Part shown: piece after piece, positions 9,586-18,390 of the stretch
Numbering within the stretch: the first letter of the stretch is position 1
Layout: each line of letters starts with the position of its first letter
Assembly (NCBI GenBank): GCA_002715965.1
Contig: PBAL01000014.1
Coordinates: 62,001-126,000, forward strand
Length of the DNA stretch: 64,000 nt
From: Verrucomicrobiales bacterium
GTDB taxonomy: Bacteria; Verrucomicrobiota; Verrucomicrobiia; Limisphaerales; JAYPXF01
Reading direction: 5' to 3'
The notes under the pieces: model-generated
What the model saw: the letters and a program-made list of their open reading frames with translations, nothing else
Database searches by the model: none
What the model was told of the DNA's origin: nothing
Program-made: the position numbers and the translations under genes

Positions 9586-10956
9586 ATGCAATCGGTGCTC
9601 GATTACATTGAGGATAATCAGTCGCGTTTCGTCGACGACCTGAGCGAATACCTGCGTTTCCCAAGCATCTCCGCGCAGCCTGAACATAAGAAGGACATCG
9701 CGGCCTGCTCGAAGTGGATCGCGGGCAAGTGCAAGGAAATCGGACTCAAGACGGAGGTCTGCAAGACGAGCGGTCAGCCGATCGTCGTCGCTCGCACGCC
9801 GCGCAAAAAAAACAGCCGCAAGCCGCATTACCTGGTTTACGGACACTACGACGTGCAGCCGCCCGATCCGCTTGAACTCTGGAAGACGCCTCCTTTCAAA
9901 CCCCAGATCGCCAACGGAAACATCTATGCGCGCGGTTCGACCGACAACAAGGGCCAGCACATGGCTCATCTCAAAGCAGTCGAGGCCTATTTGAAAACCG
10001 GGACGGATCTTCCCTGCGATATCACGTTCATCATCGAAGGCGAGGAGGAGGTCGGTTCCAGCAACCTCACGCCCTTCGTTCAGAAACGGAAAAAGGATTT
10101 CAAATGCGAGGGCGTGGTGGTTTCCGACACCGGCATGCCGAGTCCAAAGCATCCCGCGGTCACCTATGCGCTTCGTGGAGTGATGGCCCTGGAAGTCCGC
10201 CTGGACGGACCCGCGCGCGATCTGCATTCGGGTGTGTTCGGCGGTTCGATTGAGAACCCCGCCATGGCGCTTTGCCAACTGATGGCCAAGTGCCGCAACG
10301 ACAGGGGCAAGGTTCTCGTTCCCGGATTCTACGACGACGTCGAAAAGCTCACAAAGTACGAGCGCGAACAGATGGCCAAGGTTCCTCATTCCGATCGCGC
10401 CTATCTCAAGATGCTGGGTTCGCCGAAGATCTTCGGCGAACCCGGTTATTCAGCAACCGAGCAACGCAGCGCGCGACCGACTTTCGAGATCAACGGTTTG
10501 ACCAGCGGTTACCAAGGCGAGGGCAGTAAGACGATTGTACCGTCTTATGCCAGCTGCAAAATTACCATCCGTCTCGTCCCCAATCAAAAACCGCAAACGA
10601 TTCTTCGCCAGGTGAAGGCGCACTTGAAGAAGGTGTGTCCGCCGTCCGTAAAGATCACGATCGAAGGCGGACACGAAGGCGATCCCTACCTCGTCGCCCC
10701 GAAGAGCGATCAGGTCCAGGCCGGGTTGAGCGCGTTGAAGAAGGCATTCGGGCACGAAGCGATCGTCATGCGCGAAGGCGGATCGATTCCCATCGTCAAC
10801 GACTTCAAGAAAATCCTCGGGGCGGACACCCTGCTGCTAGGACTTGCCTTGCCGGACGACAATCTCCATTCGCCCAACGAGAAGTTCAGCCTCGAACAGT
10901 ACCGCAAGGGAATGATCATGAGCGCCCACCTCTGGCAGGGGCTGGGAGCCTCGTAG
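9586..10956 (+). CDS. M20 family dipeptidase
   Basis: Cytosolic di-zinc peptidase (ArgE/DapE/CPG2 superfamily). Motifs: YGHYDVQPPDP (first metal His/Asp), RGSTDNKGQ (bridging Asp), EGEEEVGS (catalytic Glu-Glu), and the dimerisation insert with HSGVFGG. I chose ATG 9586 (MQSVLDYIEDNQ), which matches the usual family start; an in-frame extension to 9523 adds 21 unlikely residues. 456 residues, normal for the family. The substrate is probably a dipeptide, inferred from overall resemblance. Confidence 0.9.
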   Translation: MQSVLDYIEDNQSRFVDDLSEYLRFPSISAQPEHKKDIAACSKWIAGKCKEIGLKTEVCKTSGQPIVVARTPRKKNSRKPHYLVYGHYDVQPPDPLELWKTPPFKPQIANGNIYARGSTDNKGQHMAHLKAVEAYLKTGTDLPCDITFIIEGEEEVGSSNLTPFVQKRKKDFKCEGVVVSDTGMPSPKHPAVTYALRGVMALEVRLDGPARDLHSGVFGGSIENPAMALCQLMAKCRNDRGKVLVPGFYDDVEKLTKYEREQMAKVPHSDRAYLKMLGSPKIFGEPGYSATEQRSARPTFEINGLTSGYQGEGSKTIVPSYASCKITIRLVPNQKPQTILRQVKAHLKKVCPPSVKITIEGGHEGDPYLVAPKSDQVQAGLSALKKAFGHEAIVMREGGSIPIVNDFKKILGADTLLLGLALPDDNLHSPNEKFSLEQYRKGMIMSAHLWQGLGAS

Positions 10957-11006
10957 TACCAGCAGTCCCACCCCATTCGTGGTCGACAAGAGTTTGAACT
11001 TCCCCA

Positions 11007-11624
11007 ATGAGTGACTTCACAACCCTGATCCTCATGCGGCACGGCGAGGTCGATGTCCGCTATCACAAAATTTTTGGGGGAACCATCGACATGGATCTTT
11101 CGCCCCGCGGTGTCGGGCAGGCGCAGGACCTGGGCGAGTATCTTCGCCTCACCAAACTGGACATGCTCTTCTGCAGTCCCATGAAGCGCGCCCGCCAGAC
11201 GGCCGCCCCATTGACGATGATGGAACAGCCCGAACCAACCATCATCGATGACCTTCGCGAAATAGACTTCGGCGAATGGACGGGAAAGACGTGGATGCGC
11301 GTTCGCGACGAATACCAGATCAATGTCTTCACCTGGCTCGATGAACTCATGGCCGGTCGCGTGAAAGACGCCGAGAACAGCGAACGGTTCTTCGGCAGGA
11401 TGCGTGCATCCCTCGATCAGATTCTTGCAGACGCCAAAGGCAAAACGATTGGCGTGGTTTGCCACGGAGGCGTCGTCCGGGGTTTGCTTTCGTTGCTGCT
11501 GGATATCCCGGTCAGCCACTTCGGCAAGATCGACATCGAGTACGCCAGCCTCACGAAAGTGGAGGTACACGATCACAAACACGAGGCGACCTTGATGAAC
11601 TTCACTCCCTGGCGGGATCTCTAA
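11007..11624 (+). CDS. Histidine phosphatase family protein (phosphoglycerate mutase-like)
   Basis: 205 residues. The N-terminal LILMRHGEVD carries the phospho-accepting His in the RHG motif. A conserved Arg/Glu region (SPMKRARQTA; EIDFGEWTGKTW) and the second catalytic His (VVCHGGVVRGLL) follow. The family covers cofactor-dependent phosphoglycerate mutases, alpha-ribazole phosphatases and broad-specificity phosphatases. The FGEWTGKTW form resembles the CobC/PhoE side, but the substrate cannot be named. It starts 50 bp after the M20 gene and may be co-transcribed with it. Confidence 0.85.
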   Translation: MSDFTTLILMRHGEVDVRYHKIFGGTIDMDLSPRGVGQAQDLGEYLRLTKLDMLFCSPMKRARQTAAPLTMMEQPEPTIIDDLREIDFGEWTGKTWMRVRDEYQINVFTWLDELMAGRVKDAENSERFFGRMRASLDQILADAKGKTIGVVCHGGVVRGLLSLLLDIPVSHFGKIDIEYASLTKVEVHDHKHEATLMNFTPWRDL

Positions 11625-11697
11625 GGCGTCACCAAGCCAACTTTCCCGTTCCCCAAGCTCCGAAACTCAGCCCAGATACCCGGCCCGCATTTTCGCA

Positions 11698-11726
11698 TTG
11701 ACATCTGCGGTCATTTTAATCATAAG
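11698..11726 (+). promoter_or_regulatory. Possible promoter of the sulfate-assimilation genes
   Basis: TTGACA at 11698-11703, a 17-bp spacer, then CATAAG at 11721-11726 (4 of 6 to TATAAT), inside a locally AT-rich stretch (11710-11757) that stands out from the GC-rich surroundings. It lies upstream of the thioredoxin remnant and cysH. Pattern match only. Confidence 0.35.
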
Positions 11727-11756
11727 TGACTTGATTAATTTAATAAACATTACGAA

Positions 11757-11957
11757 ATGAGCAATGAGATCGGACGCGAGCGTGAGGACGCAAAAATCCT
11801 CAAGTTAGATGCGCACGAAAACATGGAAATCACCTCGTAGCACGGTGTGCTGACGCTACCCCCGTTCTTCCTTTACTCGGGTGGCGAAGTGAAGGCCCAG
11901 TTCGCGGGGACAAAGTCCAAGAACGACCTGATCCGTTGGATCGACGAGAACAAGTAA
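11757..11957 (+). pseudogene. Thioredoxin C-terminal remnant with in-frame stop
   Basis: ATG at 11757 gives 27 residues (ending NMEITS), then TAG at 11838-11840. The same frame continues HGVLTLPPFFLYSGGEV and then FAGTKSKNDLIRWIDENK to TAA at 11955-11957. Together these match the second half of thioredoxin: KILKLDA before the stop, then the Pro-containing VLTLPxFFLYxGGE strand and the C-terminal helix. The WCGPC half is missing. The remnant sits immediately before cysH, where thioredoxin would be the reductant, so it may be a decayed partner gene. Confidence 0.65.
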
Positions 11958-11962
11958 TTCAA

Positions 11963-12613
11963 ATGACCGCAGAAGAAATCGCCAAAGCAAACGCCGATCT
12001 AACCGGTAAGAGCCCGCAGGACATCGCCAACTGGGCTGTCGAAAATGGCGGGGACAAGATCCTCGTCTCCACCAACTTCCGCCCCTACGAAGCCGTGATC
12101 CTGCACCTCTGCGTGCAGGCCAAGCCGGACATGACCGTGCTCTGGATGGACAGCGGCTGGAATCGTCCGGCCACCTATCGTCACGCGAAAGAGGTCATCG
12201 ACAAGCTGAACCTGAATGTCGTCATCTACACGCCTCAGATCACGGTTGAGCACTGGAAGGCTCTTCACGGCAACGACGTTCCTTCACCGGACAACGAGGA
12301 ACTGCACAAGAAGTTCAGCTGCGAAACCAAGATCGAACCCTTCCTCCGCGGCATGAAGGAACTCGCACCGACCATGTGGATTACCGGACTGCGCGCCGTT
12401 CAAAACCCCAATCGAGCCAACCTGGACGTCATTGCCGAAGACGTGAACTTTGGCAGCCTCAAGGTGAACCCCGCCTTCCACATGTCCGACGACGACATGG
12501 AGGCCTACCTGAAGGAACACGATCTGCCGAACGAATGGGATTATTTCGATCCGGTAAAAGCGGGTGAGAAGCGGGAGTGTGGATTGCACGTCCCGGTGGT
12601 GGGGAAGGGTTGA
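11963..12613 (+). CDS. cysH: Phosphoadenosine phosphosulfate reductase family protein
   Basis: Reduces (P)APS to sulfite in assimilatory sulfate reduction. 216 residues from ATG 11963, 5 bp after the thioredoxin remnant. Visible motifs are the PP-loop-type region LVSTNFRPYEAV, the substrate loop VLWMDSGWNRPATY, and the C-terminal catalytic ECGLH. Only three Cys are present (HLC, FSCET, ECGLH). The CC...CxxC set that binds the [4Fe-4S] cluster of APS reductases is absent, favouring PAPS as substrate. The usual segment between the R-loop and ECGLH is short. Next gene: cysD. Confidence 0.85.
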   Translation: MTAEEIAKANADLTGKSPQDIANWAVENGGDKILVSTNFRPYEAVILHLCVQAKPDMTVLWMDSGWNRPATYRHAKEVIDKLNLNVVIYTPQITVEHWKALHGNDVPSPDNEELHKKFSCETKIEPFLRGMKELAPTMWITGLRAVQNPNRANLDVIAEDVNFGSLKVNPAFHMSDDDMEAYLKEHDLPNEWDYFDPVKAGEKRECGLHVPVVGKG

Positions 12614-12642
12614 AGGGTTTAATCGGTTAAAGGGTTCAATCA
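12606..12642. repeat. GGTTGAAGGGTTTAA-type repeat in cysH-cysD gap
   Basis: The whole gap between cysH and cysD consists of variants of the unit GGTTGAAGGGTTTAA / GGTTAAAGGGTTCAA. A closely related sequence forms an inverted repeat at 31597-31691. This suggests a dispersed non-coding element. Confidence 0.55.
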
Positions 12643-13545
12643 ATGAGCGCATATCACCTGGACCACCTGGAGTATCTCGAGACGGAAGCAATTCACATCA
12701 TGCGTGAAGTCGCTGCGGAGTTTGAACGACCTGCGCTTCTGTTCTCTGGCGGTAAAGATTCCATCTGCCTCCTGCGTCTGGCCGAGAAGGCCTTCCGCCC
12801 ATCCGAGATTCCGATGCCGTTCCTCAACGTCGATACCGGGCATCACTTTCCTGAACTCAATGAATTCCGCGACCGACGAGCGAAGGAACTGAACGGCAAG
12901 TTGATCGTTCGAAAAGTCGAAGACGCCATCAAGGCTGGCATTGCCGTTCCAACCCCGGGTGAAATCAGCCGGAACAAACTTCAGATTCCAACCTTATTGA
13001 ACGCGATCGAGGAATTCCAGTTTGACTGCGCTATCGGCGGTGCTCGACGCGACGAGGAAAAGGCCCGTGCCAAGGAACGTTTCTTCTCCTTCCGTGACGG
13101 CTTCGGTCAATGGGATCCCAAGAATCAGCGTCCGGAGATCTGGAACCTCTACAACGCCCGCGTAAACATGGGCGAAAACATGCGTGTGTTCCCACTGTCC
13201 AACTGGACGGAGATGGACGTCTGGGAATACATCCGCAAAGAGAAACTCGAAGTTCCCAATATTTACTTCAGCCACGAGCGCGAATGCGTCCTGCGCCACG
13301 GTCAATGGCTGCCCGTCACCGACCTACTGCCACCGAAGGAAAAGGAACGCGTCGAAACCAAGATCGTCCGCGTCCGCACCATCGGCGACATCATCAGCAC
13401 GGGCATGGTCGAAAGCCCTGCCAACAGCCACGACGATATCATCGCCGAAATCGCTGCGGCCCGTGTCACCGAACGCGGCTCGCGCGCGGACGACAAAGCC
13501 TCCGAGGCCGCCATGGAAGACAGAAAGAAAGAGGGTTACTTTTAG
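12643..13545 (+). CDS. cysD: Sulfate adenylyltransferase subunit 2
   Basis: ATP-PPi lyase subunit of heterodimeric ATP sulfurylase, forming APS from sulfate and ATP. 300 residues, normal length. The PP-loop SGGKDS is near residue 33, followed by FLNVDTGHHFPE and the AIGGARRDEEKARAKER motif typical of CysD. It lies 29 bp downstream of cysH. The partner cysN follows after an intervening four-helix-bundle gene. Confidence 0.96.
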   Translation: MSAYHLDHLEYLETEAIHIMREVAAEFERPALLFSGGKDSICLLRLAEKAFRPSEIPMPFLNVDTGHHFPELNEFRDRRAKELNGKLIVRKVEDAIKAGIAVPTPGEISRNKLQIPTLLNAIEEFQFDCAIGGARRDEEKARAKERFFSFRDGFGQWDPKNQRPEIWNLYNARVNMGENMRVFPLSNWTEMDVWEYIRKEKLEVPNIYFSHERECVLRHGQWLPVTDLLPPKEKERVETKIVRVRTIGDIISTGMVESPANSHDDIIAEIAAARVTERGSRADDKASEAAMEDRKKEGYF

Positions 13546-13567
13546 GAGATAGGAGTTGGTGGGCCCT

Positions 13568-13930
13568 ATGGACAAACCGGAAGCATTTGAAGATTTGGAA
13601 GCTTGGCAGATGGCTGGAAAACTAACCAATCAGGTGCATGCACATTGCAGCAGAGAACCGTTGTCGAAGGACTCCGGTCTTTCTGGCCACTTGCGGCGTG
13701 CTTCGTTGTCGGTAATGAACAACATTGCCGAGGGTTGGAAGTCCTTTCACCAGGCAGAGAAAAAACAGTTTTACAACTTTGCACGACGCTCATGTGGCGA
13801 AGTTCGATCCATGACGTACGTGCTCGGCGATAACGCCACCATTTCGAAACACGACGCTGACTCGCTTCGCGAACAAGCCATCCACACTGGGAAGCTCGAC
13901 AGCGGACTCATCCGATCCGTCGGCAGTTGA
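13568..13930 (+). CDS. Four-helix-bundle protein (23S rRNA intervening-sequence/S23-like)
   Basis: 120 residues from ATG 13568. The start MDKPEAFEDLEAWQMA, the SGHLRRASLSVMNNIAEGW core and the following helix (YNFARRSCGEVRS) are diagnostic of the small S23/IVP four-helix-bundle family, often found near rRNA insertions or as stand-alone genes. The role is unknown; it may form oligomers. It lies between cysD and cysN, 22 bp after cysD and 32 bp before cysN, an atypical position for a sulfate operon. Confidence 0.85.
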   Translation: MDKPEAFEDLEAWQMAGKLTNQVHAHCSREPLSKDSGLSGHLRRASLSVMNNIAEGWKSFHQAEKKQFYNFARRSCGEVRSMTYVLGDNATISKHDADSLREQAIHTGKLDSGLIRSVGS

Positions 13931-13962
13931 ACCGACATGGAACCTGAACGCTTCTATTTGCA

Positions 13963-15315
13963 ATGACGCCCTCCCCATCTCTCATCTCCGATCTTCCATC
14001 TACCGCCCACCATCCTGTCGAAATACTTCGCTTCAATACCTGTGGTTCCGTCGATGATGGGAAGTCCACATTGATCGGGCGCCTCCTGTATGATTCCAAA
14101 TCCATCATGGAGGACCAGATGGAAGCATTGGAAAGATCCGCTGACATTACCGGTGGTGGTGAGATCAACTTGGCTAATCTGACCGACGGTCTCCGCTCCG
14201 AACGCGAACAGGGGATCACGATTGACGTGGCTTATCGATACTTCGCGACGCCACGCCGCAAGTTCATTATCGCGGATACTCCCGGACATGTTCAGTACAC
14301 CCGCAACATGGTCACCGGCGCTTCGACCGCGAACCTCTCCATCGTTCTCGTCGATGCACGACATGGCGTGATCGAGCAGAGTCGGCGCCACACTTACATC
14401 TCCGCGCTGTTGGGCATTCCACACATCATCATTGCGGTGAACAAGATGGACCTCGTGGATTGGTCCGAGGAACGCTTCCTCGAAATCCGCGATCAGTTCG
14501 AATCCTTCCTGCCGCGCCTCGACGTCCTGCACGACGTGAAGTTCATTCCGATCAGCGCGTTGAACGGTGACAACGTAGTCACCACCTCCGATAAGACGCC
14601 GTGGTATCAGGGACCCAACCTGTTGGGGCATCTCGAGACCGTTCACATCGCCAGCGACTGGAATCTCAACAACTTCCGCCTGCCCGTCCAATGGGTGAAC
14701 CGACCGGAAAACCCGCGTGACGAATCGCTCCACGACTTCCGCGGAATCAGCGGCCAGATCGCCGGTGGCATTGTCAAGAAAGGCGATCATGTCCTTGTGC
14801 TGCCCAGCGGATACAAGGCGACGGTAAAGGACATCTGGACCTATGGCGGTTCAATCGATGAAGCCTTCTGCCCTCAGTCCGTCACCATCCAGCTCGAAGA
14901 GGACATTGACATCAGCCGAGGCGATATCGTCGTCGGCATCGACGATCTGCCCGGTGTAGAAAGCGACCTTCGCGCCCGCGTGTGCTGGATGAACCAGAAG
15001 CCCCTGACCAAGGGCCGCAAATACTTCCTCAAACAGGGAACCCAGACCGTCCAGGCCATGGTCACCGCCATCGATTCCAAGGTGAACTTTGAGAATCTAA
15101 AGATGGAACCCGAACCGGCTGAACTCGCCGTCAACGACATCGGCGAAGTGAAGATCAAGACCGCCCGTTCGATCGTCTACGACGCCTACCAGACCAACCG
15201 CCTGACCGGATCCTTCATCCTCATCGAACAAGGCACCAACCAGACCGTGGCCGCCGGCATGCTCCAGCCGCCCAACGCGGCGTTCAATCCCGAATTCACC
15301 GACTACACGATCTGA
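13963..15315 (+). CDS. cysN: Sulfate adenylyltransferase subunit 1 (GTPase)
   Basis: EF-Tu-like GTPase subunit that drives APS formation together with CysD. 450 residues. G1 GSVDDGKST, switch region GITIDVAYR, G3 DTPGH, G4 NKMD and G5 ISALNGDN are all present, followed by the beta-barrel domains. It ends without a CysC (APS kinase) domain, so PAPS formation, if used, needs a kinase encoded elsewhere. Confidence 0.96.
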   Translation: MTPSPSLISDLPSTAHHPVEILRFNTCGSVDDGKSTLIGRLLYDSKSIMEDQMEALERSADITGGGEINLANLTDGLRSEREQGITIDVAYRYFATPRRKFIIADTPGHVQYTRNMVTGASTANLSIVLVDARHGVIEQSRRHTYISALLGIPHIIIAVNKMDLVDWSEERFLEIRDQFESFLPRLDVLHDVKFIPISALNGDNVVTTSDKTPWYQGPNLLGHLETVHIASDWNLNNFRLPVQWVNRPENPRDESLHDFRGISGQIAGGIVKKGDHVLVLPSGYKATVKDIWTYGGSIDEAFCPQSVTIQLEEDIDISRGDIVVGIDDLPGVESDLRARVCWMNQKPLTKGRKYFLKQGTQTVQAMVTAIDSKVNFENLKMEPEPAELAVNDIGEVKIKTARSIVYDAYQTNRLTGSFILIEQGTNQTVAAGMLQPPNAAFNPEFTDYTI

Positions 15316-15475
15316 TGGCTGCTGCGACGTGTGTGCTCCCTGTTTTCAGCGTGTATATCACGATTCGCCCTCAATTGAATGTTGAGACGAAGAAGCATAA
15401 AAATCCTTTCTTCCCTTAACACTTGCACCCCGCACCATTTCTCTGTAGACGGCCAAAACCACGGATGAGAAGGCA

Positions 15476-16092
15476 ATGCAGATTCTGCTCAAGGCGTGTT
15501 GGGGAGCAGGTGGATGGAAAAGCGGAGACGTATCCCGAGCTGATTTTGAGTATGCTCGGGCGCGAGGACTCATGTTCGATCCTCTGACCGTCACCCACGA
15601 CGCGCCGGTGATCCGGACCATCAAAATCCGTGACACGCTGAACACTAACGACCTTGCTCGTGCATTCTTGGGAAGTCTCTCCACGCGAAAATACCTGCCG
15701 AGAATTTGCTGAAGAATGCGACCGAAGCGGTTGCCCATCACGAGAGGAACATCCGATCGAATCCCGGAGAAACAAAACTCTACCTGTGGCTCGCGGATGA
15801 TGAGTTTCACAAGGCAAATTACAGTGGTGGCGAGAACCACCATGTGGAACTGCCAAATCCACATATCGATTTTCCAGTCTTCGGACTGGCTGTGGACGAG
15901 GTTGATCGGAAGCTCGAGGCGGTGTTTGGAGTTGACGAAGATTTCGGCCCCAACGAGTTCTTTACGAACCACCTGCGGACCGTTTGCCGTAGCGCAGGAT
16001 TCAGGGGACGGTATGATCCAGAGCGACATGCGCGCAAACCACCAGAGTTTGATCTCCTCGAAGAAATCAAGCCTCGAATCGAACCTTTCTGA
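15476..16092 (+). pseudogene. Frameshifted hypothetical gene
   Basis: Two overlapping reading frames look like one broken gene. The first runs from ATG 15476 through TVTHDAPVIRTIKIRDTL and DLARAFLG to a stop at 15710-15712. The second frame continues from about 15685 as AENLLKNATEAVAHHERN, then TKLYLWLADDEFHKANY, to TGA at 16090-16092. A single +1 change around 15670-15690 would join them into a protein of about 205 residues. No family is recognised. The carboxylesterase ATG begins 2 bp after the stop. Confidence 0.5.
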
Positions 16093-16093
16093 A

Positions 16094-17923
16094 ATGCCCT
16101 GCGATCCTGTGCTGAAATTGACAACGTTTAGGAGCATCGTGCTGGGCGCGTGTTTTCTGACTTCAAGCCTCCTCTCAGCTGCGAATGACGACGCCCTTGT
16201 GATCCGCACGGATACCGGCCTGGTCCGCGGAACGAATATGGGCGAATACGCCCGGGCTTGGTTGGGGATTCCATACGGCAAACCGCCCTTTGGTCCGCTT
16301 CGCTGGAAAGCGCCGCAAGCACCAGAACCGTGGAAGGGCACACTATCCTGCGAACAACCGGCGAAGCGCAAACGCGAACGAGGCGGGGTCGAGGATCGGC
16401 TTTATCTCAACGTCTGGCGCCCGCAAAGCGATGAGCAGAACCTGCCGGTGCTGGTCGATGTACATGGCGGAGGGAACATGGGCTACGACGGCATGGCCAA
16501 CATCATGCGAACAGTTGCGCACAAAGCGAATTGCGTGGTCGTGACGATGAATTATCGCATCGGTGTCTATGGCTGGTTTACGCATCCCGCGCTGCGAACA
16601 GGAAAGCCGGGGGATGAGTTGAACGACTCCGGCAATTTCGGCTTGCTCGACATCATACATGCGCTCAGGTGGGTGCGGCGAAACATCGAAGCCTTCGGAG
16701 GCGATCCCGGCAATGTCACGCTATCCGGAGAATCTTCCGGCGCATCCAACGTTTCGTTCCTCCTGCACTCGGAATTGGCCGCGCCCCTGTTTCACAAGGC
16801 GTTCATGTCGAGTGCCTATCCGTTCGCGGCACCGCATTCGCGAGGGGACAAGGCGGCCGAGACCGCGTTGATCAACATGCTGGTTTATTCGAAGACCGCA
16901 GCCGATCGCAAAGCCGCGCAGGCCCTGCGCAAAAAAATGTCCCCAAAACAAGTCGCCGGGTTCCTGCGCAGCCGCGATCATCGAACACTTTACGCCGGCT
17001 ATCGCCGTCCGGACGGAAAGGGCATGATGGATTGGGGCGATCTGGACCAGGACAACATCCCCACGAAATACCGTCGCCGGGGCAAACCGGAGTTCTGCTA
17101 TGGCTACGCGGACGGACATGTCGTCTCCAAGCTGGTGGATTTCACGGAGGGCAATTGGTTTCCCAAGCCGGTCATGATCGGCACCACTCGAGACGAGAAC
17201 AAATACTTCCACTACAGCCATTTCAAGGCGGTCTTCGACAATGCAATGAAGAAGAAGATGCCGCTCGATGAAGCCATCACCGCGGGTTTGGAAGGCCAGG
17301 CGCGCGTGAAGTATGCGTCGGTTGCGGAATTCAAACGCGGTTGGAATTTCATCAACCGAATGACCACGGGGCTTTTTCATCGCTTCGGCGCCCACGATCC
17401 CGCACGGGCAATGGTTCGTTCGCAGGATCGGCATCCCGTTTACGTCTTCCGCTTTGATTACGGCTCCGGCATGCATGACCTGAAGTATCCACGTCAGGAA
17501 AACTTCGAGTTCTTTCTCGGCGCGTCCCACAGTTTTGAGCTGCCGTTCTTCTTCGATTGGATGGATGTGGAACCACCCCGATGGGTTCGCTGGCAAAAGG
17601 AACAATGGAACGAAGCCAACTACACCGGGCGAAAGGCTCTCGCAGGCGCGATGTCCGCTCATCTCAAGGATTTTCTGCATTCTCCGGATGGAAGATTAAA
17701 GAACGCATCCGGCAACCCGATCACCTGGCAACCATGGACGCGAACAAATGAAGGATTCATTGTCTTCGACGCGGATGCGGATCGTGCGCACATTGCCATG
17801 AGCAATGACCTTGCATCTTCGCCGGGACAAATGCGAAGCGAACTGGATTCATGGCCGGATCAGGCGACCGTCGATTACATCAAGTACTTTATCATCTATT
17901 CCTATCAGATGAACTGGTATTGA
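16094..17923 (+). CDS. Secreted type-B carboxylesterase/lipase family protein
   Basis: Alpha/beta-hydrolase, 609 residues from ATG 16094. The N-terminal signal peptide is RSIVLGACFLTSSLLSAAND. Family motifs: AWLGIPYGKPPFGPLRW, EDRLYLNVWRP, the oxyanion-hole VHGGGN, and the nucleophile elbow GESSGA. A His in the SHSFELPFFF region is the probable catalytic His. The start was chosen because everything upstream in the frame lacks the family pattern and overlaps the preceding broken gene. Substrate unknown; the neighbourhood suggests decoration esters on polysaccharides. Confidence 0.85.
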   Translation: MPCDPVLKLTTFRSIVLGACFLTSSLLSAANDDALVIRTDTGLVRGTNMGEYARAWLGIPYGKPPFGPLRWKAPQAPEPWKGTLSCEQPAKRKRERGGVEDRLYLNVWRPQSDEQNLPVLVDVHGGGNMGYDGMANIMRTVAHKANCVVVTMNYRIGVYGWFTHPALRTGKPGDELNDSGNFGLLDIIHALRWVRRNIEAFGGDPGNVTLSGESSGASNVSFLLHSELAAPLFHKAFMSSAYPFAAPHSRGDKAAETALINMLVYSKTAADRKAAQALRKKMSPKQVAGFLRSRDHRTLYAGYRRPDGKGMMDWGDLDQDNIPTKYRRRGKPEFCYGYADGHVVSKLVDFTEGNWFPKPVMIGTTRDENKYFHYSHFKAVFDNAMKKKMPLDEAITAGLEGQARVKYASVAEFKRGWNFINRMTTGLFHRFGAHDPARAMVRSQDRHPVYVFRFDYGSGMHDLKYPRQENFEFFLGASHSFELPFFFDWMDVEPPRWVRWQKEQWNEANYTGRKALAGAMSAHLKDFLHSPDGRLKNASGNPITWQPWTRTNEGFIVFDADADRAHIAMSNDLASSPGQMRSELDSWPDQATVDYIKYFIIYSYQMNWY

Positions 17924-18142
17924 CCGCGGAAGAATACGAGCTGAACAGAACGTGGCCTGGAATTGAGATCTACACGCAGCGGCACGGGGCAAATCATACT
18001 CGCCTCGGATTTTCGCGCCCACGGACTCGTAAACTCGTCCCTCCCCGCCCACTTGCAATCGCACCCGGTCGGAAGTTCAATCCAAGTTTGTAGCAGCGTG
18101 CGAACCTACCCGGCATATCGTGCCAACCCAATCCACCCGATC

Positions 18143-18370
18143 ATGAAACCAACCATCTTCCTCGGCCTGGCCATCTTCGCACTCTCCCTGTCCACAACGC
18201 AGGCCCAGCGTCACTCGCCCGACTTGCCGGAAAAGAAAGCCGCGATGAAGAAGCTCTCATTCATGGAAGGCCAGTGGACAGGCGCGGGTTCGATCCAATT
18301 CCGAGGTCGCTCGTCGAAGTTTAACGGCAGCGAAACGGTGGGACTCAACTGCGCATTGATCGAATCTGAA
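18143..18370 (+). pseudogene. Truncated DUF1579-like secreted protein
   Basis: ATG 18143 opens a good signal peptide (MKPTIFLGLAIFALSLSTTQAQ), then the pattern SPDLPEKKAAMKKLSFMEGQW, GAGSIQF and KFNGSETV. This resembles the start of secreted DUF1579/lipocalin-like proteins (~150-190 residues). After about 75 residues the similarity stops. The frame then runs meaninglessly into the next gene, whose ATG is at 18391. The 3' half appears deleted. Family assignment from memory of the N-terminal pattern only. Confidence 0.5.
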
Positions 18371-18390
18371 CCTGCCCCTACGCTGCCTCG

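Noticed and set aside
15358-16371. 337-codon open frame on the minus strand
   Set aside because: Overlaps the carboxylesterase start and the frameshifted gene; composition shows no family pattern.
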